DNA of 5,251 nucleotides from Chitinophagia bacterium (GTDB taxonomy: Bacteria; Bacteroidota; Bacteroidia; Chitinophagales; Chitinophagaceae): positions 1-5,251 of the forward strand of contig RGVM01000223.1 of NCBI GenBank assembly GCA_010027295.1, in the 5' to 3' direction. Of this stretch, positions 1-5,251 are shown piece by piece; position 1 is the first letter of the stretch; the number at the start of each line of letters is the position of its first letter. Below the pieces are notes generated by a model. The model saw only the letters and a program-made list of their open reading frames with translations. It had not been told where the DNA came from and did no database searches. Position numbers and translations under genes: made by a program.

Positions 1-857
1 TTCTCCCGGGTAGGCTTCATGATCAGGTCTCCCGCCTTTGACATGCCTCCGAAGAATATGATAGCCTCCGGGCTGCTGAACATGACGAAGTTGGCCAGTG
101 CCAGACCGAGTATCCTGCCCGTGAAGTTATAGACTTCTATCGCGAGGCTGTCGCCCTGTATCGCGCATTCGTACACGATGCGGGAGTCGATCTCCTCCTT
201 CGGATATTTCCGCATAAGGCTAGGTTCGGATGGGTCTCTGTCGAGAAACTCGACGGCGGTCCGTGCCACTCCCGTTGCCGAGGCATAGGCTTCCAGGGAG
301 CCATGCTCGCCCGTACCCGGGTGGAGTCGCCCGTCGGGGATGATGATGTTGTGGCCCAGTTCTCCGGCGAAGCCGTCATGGCCGTAGATGAGCTGACCAT
401 TCGCCACGATGCCGCTTCCGACACCGGTACCAAGCGTGATCATGATGAAGTCGCGCATGCCCTTGGCGGCACCGTAGGTCATCTCTCCCACGGCGGCGGC
501 GTTGGCGTCGTTCGTCAGCCGGGCGGGCACGCCGAAACGTTCTCCGATCATGGAGGCCAGGGGTATGATACCCTTCCAATTCAGGTTCGGGGCGTATTCG
601 ATGGTGCCCTTGTAGATATTGCCGTTGGGGGCGCCGATACCGATGCCACGGATGCATCCGATACCGCCGGCTTCATGGATGGCGGGCATGATGGCGTCGT
701 GCAGGTCGTCGATGAACTCCTCAACGGTGTCGTGGCGGTGCGTGGGTATCGAACCGTGATAGGAGATGTCGCCCCTGTGGTTGACGAGTCCGAACTTGGT
801 GTTAGTCCCGCCGACGTCTATCCCCAAGGCGTATTTGCGGGTATGGGTATCTGTCAT
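1..857 (-). CDS. ROK-family sugar kinase, probable glucokinase (3' end cut by window edge)
   Basis: Cytoplasmic kinase that most likely phosphorylates glucose with ATP at C6. The reading frame is open from the ATG at 857 to the left edge, giving 285 residues. ROK kinases are usually about 300-330 residues, so only the C-terminal tail is missing. Visible motifs: N-terminal phosphate-binding loop GIDVGGTNTK (residues 12-21); catalytic Asp117 in TNDANAAAVGE; second ATP-binding loop TLGTGVGSGI (141-150); sugar-contacting Glu166 and His169 in GELGH; Glu189 in SLEAY; and SPEAIIFFGG near the visible end. The usual zinc motif CxCGxxGC is replaced by PGTGEHGS (180-187), with no cysteine. Its start lies 12 bases after the transporter stop, which implies co-transcription. 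No Shine-Dalgarno sequence precedes the ATG. Family assignment is very secure. Glucose is inferred from context; a kinase for fructose, mannose or N-acetylglucosamine is the main alternative. Confidence 0.93.
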   Translation of the reverse strand, partial: MTDTHTRKYALGIDVGGTNTKFGLVNHRGDISYHGSIPTHRHDTVEEFIDDLHDAIMPAIHEAGGIGCIRGIGIGAPNGNIYKGTIEYAPNLNWKGIIPLASMIGERFGVPARLTNDANAAAVGEMTYGAAKGMRDFIMITLGTGVGSGIVANGQLIYGHDGFAGELGHNIIIPDGRLHPGTGEHGSLEAYASATGVARTAVEFLDRDPSEPSLMRKYPKEEIDSRIVYECAIQGDSLAIEVYNFTGRILGLALANFVMFSSPEAIIFFGGMSKAGDLIMKPTRE

Positions 858-869
858 GGATAATGTCGC

Positions 870-2534
870 TTAATGTCCTCCACCAATCTTCATGTCGAAG
901 TCGATGCCCTGTTTCCTAAGGATACCTTTCACGCTGATTCCGAAGAAGATGAGATAGGCGAAACACATCACGGCCACCCAGTAGGAGTTCTGGATGCCGA
1001 TGACATCCGCGAGTTTCCCTTGGATGGGCGGTATGATGGCGCCTCCGAGGATCATCATGATCAGGAAGGCCGATCCCTGGGAGGTGTATTTTCCAAGTCC
1101 GGCGATGGAAAGCGCGAAGATGCAGGGCCAGAGGATCGAGCAGAAGAGGCCGCCACTGAGGAGGGCGTACACAGCCAACTGGCCTTTCCCGAACAGACCG
1201 ATCAGCATGGCTACCAGTCCCAGCACGCAGAAAGTGACGAGTGTTTTGGCCGGTTTCTCTTCCGTGTAATAAAAGGCGGCAATGAGTATGGCGACACAGA
1301 TCCCGTACCAGTAGAGTGCGCTCATGTCCTTGCCGGCCAGCGTGTTGACAGCCAGCACGACGCCAAAAGCCACGGATGGCACCACGAAGATCAGGATGTT
1401 CTTGAGGGTAGGCTTGGGTTCGAAAACCGGTATGGCTCCTGCCCAGCGGCCTATCATCATGCTCCCCCAGTACATGGATATCAGCGGTGCAATCTGGGAG
1501 GCCTGCATGGCACCGAACTGTTCCTGTTTCAGCAGCTCACCCAGATTGCTGACGATGGAGACCTCCACGCCCACGTAGGTGAAGATGGCCAGCATGCCGA
1601 GCACCAGCTGGGGATACTTCATGGCACCCCATCCGGCACTGTCTGACTTCGCACGCATGTTGGCGAATAGCAGTCCGAGGAACACGATCACGAGGGCTCC
1701 AACCAGCCAGGAGAGACGGTAGATTTCCAGCGCCTCCTTCTCCGTATTCGTGGTAGGTTCAGACCTGTAACTGTTGAAAACCGGCACAAAGGCGGCCGCC
1801 AGCAACAAGGTCAGGACGATCAGCGTATTGGTGGCCTTGCCGGACTTCTCGATGTCGGCATCGCTTTTGCCGGAAGGCAGACTTTTGGACGATATGAAAA
1901 GCAGGGCTGCCACCAGGAACAGGACGCCGACCGCCACATACAGGTATGTGACTTTATCGAGGGAAAGGGAGGAAATCTGCTCATCAGACACCTGGGTTGC
2001 CGTACCGAAAAGGGCAAAAGCCACCACCAGGGGGCCGATCATGGTGCCGAAGGAATTGACACCGCCACCCAGATTCACACGGTGTGTGCCGGTGGCCGGA
2101 TCACCCAGGGCGATGGCAAAGGGCTGCGCACCCGTCTGTTGGAGCGAGAACCCGAGGGCGACAATGAAAAGAGAGGTCAGGATGGAGGTGAAACCGCCGC
2201 CTGCGTTGATGGATACGATCATGGCCACGGCGCCCAGGACGGCAAAAAGCAACCCGTAGACAATCCCCATCTTGAAGCCCCAGGCAGCCATGATATCCTT
2301 GCCCCTGTTGACACTGAAGAGGTATAGGACAAGCGCACCGATATAATAGGCCCCGTAGAAGGCGAAGTCGATCAACTGAGACTGAAACTGGTCGAGTTCG
2401 AACTTGTGTTTGCAATACGGGATGAAAACGCTGTTCGAGGCGGCAATGAAGCCCCAGAAGAAAAAGACGGACACCAAGGTCCCAAGTCCCCCGTAGTTGG
2501 TGGGCACGGAGGCGGGTCTCTCTTGTTGGTTCAT
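870..2534 (-). CDS. FHS-family (FucP/GluP-like) MFS sugar transporter
   Basis: Inner-membrane sugar transporter of the fucose/galactose/glucose branch of the major facilitator superfamily. It has 554 residues from the ATG at 2534, against 438 for E. coli FucP. A start at 2591 would add 19 residues; 2534 is preferred because it leaves a short cytoplasmic tail before helix 1. Family marks: [17 protein letters not shown] (residues 24-40, helix 1), [19 protein letters not shown] (50-68, helix 2), [13 protein letters not shown] (132-144, helix 4), NSFG (160-163, helix 5), YVGVEVS (320-326, helix 7) and the [20 protein letters not shown] block (487-506). Reading hydrophobic stretches by eye gives about 16 segments rather than 12. 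The additions are near 237-254 and 274-293, and there is one extra pair within 379-449. Aligned ungapped with FucP, Asp46 becomes Ser35 and Glu135 becomes Gln133. The downstream kinase argues for a hexose substrate. Family is secure; substrate and ion coupling are not. Confidence 0.93.
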   Translation of the reverse strand: MNQQERPASVPTNYGGLGTLVSVFFFWGFIAASNSVFIPYCKHKFELDQFQSQLIDFAFYGAYYIGALVLYLFSVNRGKDIMAAWGFKMGIVYGLLFAVLGAVAMIVSINAGGGFTSILTSLFIVALGFSLQQTGAQPFAIALGDPATGTHRVNLGGGVNSFGTMIGPLVVAFALFGTATQVSDEQISSLSLDKVTYLYVAVGVLFLVAALLFISSKSLPSGKSDADIEKSGKATNTLIVLTLLLAAAFVPVFNSYRSEPTTNTEKEALEIYRLSWLVGALVIVFLGLLFANMRAKSDSAGWGAMKYPQLVLGMLAIFTYVGVEVSIVSNLGELLKQEQFGAMQASQIAPLISMYWGSMMIGRWAGAIPVFEPKPTLKNILIFVVPSVAFGVVLAVNTLAGKDMSALYWYGICVAILIAAFYYTEEKPAKTLVTFCVLGLVAMLIGLFGKGQLAVYALLSGGLFCSILWPCIFALSIAGLGKYTSQGSAFLIMMILGGAIIPPIQGKLADVIGIQNSYWVAVMCFAYLIFFGISVKGILRKQGIDFDMKIGGGH

Positions 2535-2664
2535 AATGAGGGTTGTGGGATGAAAAAATGCATCGGTGCTCAAAATAGTCAACAAATCCAAGGTTGAAAA
2601 ATATTTTTAGAAGGGAGGCTCGCATCGGGCGATCTTCGTTACTTTACCTACATCTTCCCATCCC
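2535..2664. promoter_or_regulatory. divergent intergenic region between the transporter/kinase and glgA/glgC pairs
   Basis: This 130-base stretch separates two start codons that point away from each other, so promoters for both pairs should lie here or within the adjacent gene ends. The middle (about 2571-2610) is AT-rich, in contrast to the GC-rich coding sequence. Compared with the Bacteroidota -7 consensus TAnnTTTG, the nearest plus-strand match is TATTTTTA at 2602-2609 (last base differs). Minus-strand candidates are TGGATTTG (2590 down to 2583, one mismatch) and TATTTTG (2577 down to 2571, one base short). None has a convincing TTG -33 element at the right distance, so no promoter is assigned. 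No riboswitch or terminator hairpin was recognised. The regulatory role rests on gene geometry. Confidence 0.5.
2597..2608. promoter_or_regulatory. perfect 12-bp AT palindrome, possible operator or promoter element
   Basis: AAAAATATTTTT is identical on both strands and sits near the middle of the divergent intergenic region. It overlaps the best plus-strand match to a Bacteroidota -7 element. A symmetrical site between divergent genes could bind a dimeric regulator, or it could simply be an easily melted or curved A/T tract. A palindrome made only of an A run and a T run has low information content, so the assignment is weak. Confidence 0.2.
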
Positions 2665-4080
2665 ATGGAAATCGTCCACATCGCAGCGGAATGCTATCCG
2701 GTGGCCAAGGCCGGAGGGCTCGGCGACGTCGTCGGCTCGCTGCCTCGCTACCAGTGCGACGCCGGACACGTGGCCAAGGTGGTCATGCCCATGTACCGCA
2801 CGGGCTTCCTGTATCGGAACGCGTGGGATGTCGTGCACAAAGGCGGTGCCGCCCTTGGCCACAGCTGGTTCGACTATACCGTCATCCGCGAACGCACCAA
2901 CCTGCTGGGCTTCGATCTCTATCTCATCGACATCAACGGTCTGCTCGACAGGGACCAGGTGTACGGATATGACGATGACACGGAGCGGTTCCTGGCCTTC
3001 CAGGTGGCCGTGGTCGACTGGTTGTCGCGTTGGGAGCATCGTCCCGATATCGTGCACGTCCACGACCATCATACGGGCATGATCCCGTTCATGATGCAGC
3101 ACTGCTTCGCATACCGCCACCTCGCCTCCATTCCGGTCGTACTGACCATCCACAATGCCCAATACCAGGGCGTGATGGGATGGGAGCGGAGCCATTACAT
3201 CCCCGCATGGGACAGTTGGAAGCGCGGCATGATGGAGTGGCACGGGGCCATCAACCCACTCGCCTGCGCCGTCAAGTGCTCCCACCGCGTAACCACTGTC
3301 AGTGACAGTTACATGCAGGAGTTGCGCGTATCGAGCAACGGACTGGAAGCCCTCTTCGAGTACGAGCGGGGCAAGTGCATGGGCATCGTCAACGGCATCG
3401 ACACGGAGGCCTGGGACCCGGCCCGGGATCCCTATCTCGAACATCACTATGCATCCGCCGATCCCGAAAGGGGAAAGCGTTCCAACAAGGAGGCCCTCTG
3501 CGGCATCTTCGGTCTCGACCCCCGAAAACCCCTTTTCGTGTTCATCGGACGGCTGGTGGGCGAGAAGGCGGCAGACCTCCTCCCGCAGGTCATAGGCGAC
3601 AGCCTCCATCATATCGGCCGCCGGATGAGCTTCCTCGTGCTGGGCAGCGGAGAGTCCGTGACGGAGGCCCGCCTCGAATCACTCAAAGATTTCGGCAGAA
3701 GCGAGTACGGGCTCTATCTCGGCTACAACGAGGGACTGGCCCACCGCCTCTATGCAGGTGCCGACTTCCTCCTCATGCCCTCCCGCGTAGAGCCCTGCGG
3801 ACTCAACCAGCTGTATGCCATGCGCTACGGAACCATCCCCGTCGTCCGGAATACCGGAGGGCTGCGGGACACCGTCGTCGACATAGGCGAACCCGGTGGC
3901 TACGGCATCACGCACCTCCATGCCAGCGTGGGCGACATCACACATGCCGTACACCGCGCTCTGCAACTGTACGCTGACCCCGCCGCCACCGCCTCGGTCA
4001 GGAGTCGCATCATGGAGCTCGACTTCAGCTGGCAGGCTAGCAGCGACAAATACATCGACCTTTATCGAACGCTCAAATAA
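2665..4080 (+). CDS. glgA: glycogen/starch synthase, GT5 family
   Basis: Cytoplasmic glucosyltransferase that adds glucose from ADP-glucose to the non-reducing end of an alpha-1,4-glucan. It is complete at 471 residues, close to E. coli GlgA (477). The N-terminal GT5 domain (about 1-240) opens with EIVHIAAECYPVAKAGGLGDVVGSLP and carries the donor-binding KAGGLGD loop at 15-21, HVHDHHTG at 131-138 and TIHNAQYQG at 161-169. The C-terminal Rossmann domain holds GRLVGEK (295-301), whose Arg296 and Lys301 match the phosphate-contacting pair, and SRVEPCGLNQLYAMRYGTIPVVRNTGGLRDTV (373-404), whose Glu376 is the likely catalytic glutamate. FSWQ near the end is also typical. The usual KG after GEK is KA here (301-302). 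The ATG at 2665 is the only in-frame start after the stop at 2608-2610. CATCCC abuts the start instead of a Shine-Dalgarno sequence. glgC follows after 14 bases. Use of UDP-glucose cannot be ruled out from sequence alone. Confidence 0.97.
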   Translation: MEIVHIAAECYPVAKAGGLGDVVGSLPRYQCDAGHVAKVVMPMYRTGFLYRNAWDVVHKGGAALGHSWFDYTVIRERTNLLGFDLYLIDINGLLDRDQVYGYDDDTERFLAFQVAVVDWLSRWEHRPDIVHVHDHHTGMIPFMMQHCFAYRHLASIPVVLTIHNAQYQGVMGWERSHYIPAWDSWKRGMMEWHGAINPLACAVKCSHRVTTVSDSYMQELRVSSNGLEALFEYERGKCMGIVNGIDTEAWDPARDPYLEHHYASADPERGKRSNKEALCGIFGLDPRKPLFVFIGRLVGEKAADLLPQVIGDSLHHIGRRMSFLVLGSGESVTEARLESLKDFGRSEYGLYLGYNEGLAHRLYAGADFLLMPSRVEPCGLNQLYAMRYGTIPVVRNTGGLRDTVVDIGEPGGYGITHLHASVGDITHAVHRALQLYADPAATASVRSRIMELDFSWQASSDKYIDLYRTLK

Positions 4081-4094
4081 AACACCATCATCCC

Positions 4095-5251
4095 ATGAAG
4101 AAGGATATAGTAGCCATCATCCTTGGCGGAGGCGCAGGTTCCAGGCTATACCCCCTGACCGCGACACGCAGTAAGCCCGCTGTCCCCATCGCCGGAAAGT
4201 ACAGGCTCGTCGACATACCCATCTCCAACTGCCTTAACTCCGACATCGGACGCATCTACGTGCTCACTCAGTTCAACTCCGCCTCGCTCAACAAGCATAT
4301 CAAGAACACATACCACTTCAGCGCCTTCAGTTCAGCCTTCGTAGATATCATAGCCGCAGAGCAAACACCCGACAACCCCACCTGGTTCCAGGGGACGGCC
4401 GATGCCGTCCGGCAGTCGCTGCGTCATGTCCAACAGCAGAGCTTCGACCACGTGCTCATCCTCTCGGGCGACCAGCTCTACCAGATGGACTTCGACGACA
4501 TGGTCGCGCAACACATCCGAGATGGCGCTGACATTTCCATCGCCACCATCCCCGTTGCTGCCCGAGAGGCCACCGAGTTCGGCATCATGAAGAAGAGCGA
4601 GGGTGGCGTCATCACCTCCTTCATCGAGAAACCCGCTGTGGACCTACTGAAGGACTGGGTCAGCGACACCGGCGTGGAGATGCAGCGACAGGGCCGCGTC
4701 TACCTCGCCAGCATGGGCATCTACATCTTCAGCCGACGTGTGCTATTCGACCTGCTGCTTGACGTCCACAAGGACTCCACCGACTTCGGCAAAGAGATCA
4801 TCCCACAGTCCATCGAACGCTACAAGGTGCTCAGCTACCAGTACGAGGGGTACTGGACCGACATCGGCAACATCCACTCCTTCTTCGAGGCGAACCTGGC
4901 GCTCACGCAGGACATACCGCCCTTCAACCTCTTCGATAACGACAACGCCGTCTATACCCGGGCACGCATGCTCCCCCCCGCCAAGATCAGCGGCACCACG
5001 CTCGAGAAGACCATCATCGCCGAAGGCTGCATCATCAATGCCTCGCGCGTAGAGAACAGCGTCATCGGCATCCGTACGCGGATCGGCAACGGCACCACCA
5101 TCGTCAGCAGCTACATCATGGGCACAGACTTCTTCGAGACTATCGAGGACATGGGAAGCGCCGAGCGTCGTGGCATCCCAAAACTGGGCATAGGCGACAG
5201 GTGCTACATCCGAAACGCCATCATCGACAAGAACTGCCGCATCGGCAACGA
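4095..5251 (+). CDS. glgC: glucose-1-phosphate adenylyltransferase (ADP-glucose pyrophosphorylase), C-terminus cut by window edge
   Basis: Makes ADP-glucose and pyrophosphate from ATP and glucose-1-phosphate, the committed step of glycogen synthesis and the supplier of GlgA. The frame is open from the ATG at 4095 to the right edge (385 residues); by family length, roughly 40 residues are missing. Visible: nucleotide-binding LGGGAGSRLYPLT (10-22); KPAVPIAGKYRLVDIPISNC (27-46); WFQGTADAVRQ (97-107); LSGDQLY (123-129) with metal-binding Asp126; IEKP (177-180) with Lys179, the counterpart of the glucose-1-phosphate-binding lysine; ASMGIYIF (205-212); and YWTDIGNIHSFFEANLAL (253-270). From about 290 a left-handed beta-helix of hexapeptide repeats begins, including TIIAEGCIINASRVENSVIG and AIIDKNCRIGN. 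Motif wording is closer to cyanobacterial and plant enzymes than to E. coli GlgC. The family is allosteric, but the effector cannot be read here. It follows glgA by 14 bases with CATCCC touching the start. Confidence 0.96.
   Translation, partial: MKKDIVAIILGGGAGSRLYPLTATRSKPAVPIAGKYRLVDIPISNCLNSDIGRIYVLTQFNSASLNKHIKNTYHFSAFSSAFVDIIAAEQTPDNPTWFQGTADAVRQSLRHVQQQSFDHVLILSGDQLYQMDFDDMVAQHIRDGADISIATIPVAAREATEFGIMKKSEGGVITSFIEKPAVDLLKDWVSDTGVEMQRQGRVYLASMGIYIFSRRVLFDLLLDVHKDSTDFGKEIIPQSIERYKVLSYQYEGYWTDIGNIHSFFEANLALTQDIPPFNLFDNDNAVYTRARMLPPAKISGTTLEKTIIAEGCIINASRVENSVIGIRTRIGNGTTIVSSYIMGTDFFETIEDMGSAERRGIPKLGIGDRCYIRNAIIDKNCRIGN

Noticed and set aside
303..863. 186-codon plus-strand open frame opposite the ROK kinase
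   Set aside because: The minus-strand frame has all ROK motifs. The plus-strand product is a Gly/Asp/Val-rich shadow without recognisable features.
873..1646. 257-codon plus-strand open frame opposite the transporter
   Set aside because: It is antisense to a membrane-protein gene. The translation is rich in His, Asp and Glu, as expected from reading hydrophobic codons backwards, and shows no domain.
2535..2591. Upstream start at 2591 for the transporter, adding 19 residues
   Set aside because: The extra N-terminus ([19 protein letters not shown]) has no family counterpart. It would also consume much of the intergenic region and the candidate minus-strand promoter sequences.
2611..2618. AAGGGAGG, resembling a Shine-Dalgarno sequence
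   Set aside because: It is 46 bases before the glgA ATG, too far to serve it, and no start codon follows at 5-12 bases.
2560..2628. GCATCGG repeated at 2560-2566 and 2622-2628, flanking the AT palindrome
   Set aside because: A single 7-base repeat within about 130 bases is expected by chance fairly often, and the flanking bases do not extend the match.
2644..3612. Long 322-codon open frame on the minus strand, opposite glgA
   Set aside because: It lies wholly antisense to a gene with every GT5 motif intact. Its translation shows no recognisable domain, and long shadow frames are common opposite GC-rich genes with biased third positions.
4081..4094. Possible terminator between glgA and glgC
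   Set aside because: The 14-base gap has no inverted repeat or T-run. The spacing fits a single transcript.

Overview
The window looks like a piece of a Bacteroidota chromosome, probably order Bacteroidales. It is fairly GC-rich for that group, judged by eye. The reasons are protein resemblance (a Bacteroidales-style sugar transporter plus ROK kinase pair) and the absence of a Shine-Dalgarno sequence at a useful distance before any of the four start codons. The placement is inferred from remembered family patterns, not from a search.

Layout: four protein genes in two divergent pairs cover almost everything. On the minus strand, leftwards from about 2534, lies a large sugar transporter of the FHS (FucP/GluP-like) branch of the major facilitator superfamily. 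Twelve bases after its stop comes a ROK-family sugar kinase, probably glucokinase, whose 3' end runs off the left edge. On the plus strand, rightwards from 2665, lies glgA (glycogen/starch synthase). Fourteen bases after its stop comes glgC (glucose-1-phosphate adenylyltransferase), which runs off the right edge. The only sizeable non-coding stretch is the 130-base divergent intergenic region 2535-2664. It contains an AT-rich patch with a perfect 12-bp palindrome.

How the genes fit together: the transporter would bring a hexose into the cell and the kinase would phosphorylate it. After isomerisation to glucose-1-phosphate by a phosphoglucomutase not seen here, GlgC makes ADP-glucose and GlgA adds the glucosyl unit to an alpha-1,4-glucan. 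The window therefore reads as a compact sugar-uptake-to-glycogen module sharing one regulatory region. No branching enzyme, debranching enzyme or phosphorylase is visible.

Nothing here is a clearly new system. The points most worth checking are: (1) the transporter lacks both acidic residues that serve in proton coupling in E. coli FucP; (2) it appears to carry extra membrane segments; and (3) the ROK kinase has lost all three cysteines of the family's usual zinc site while keeping its catalytic and sugar-binding residues. No RNA genes, mobile elements, CRISPR arrays or convincing terminators were found.
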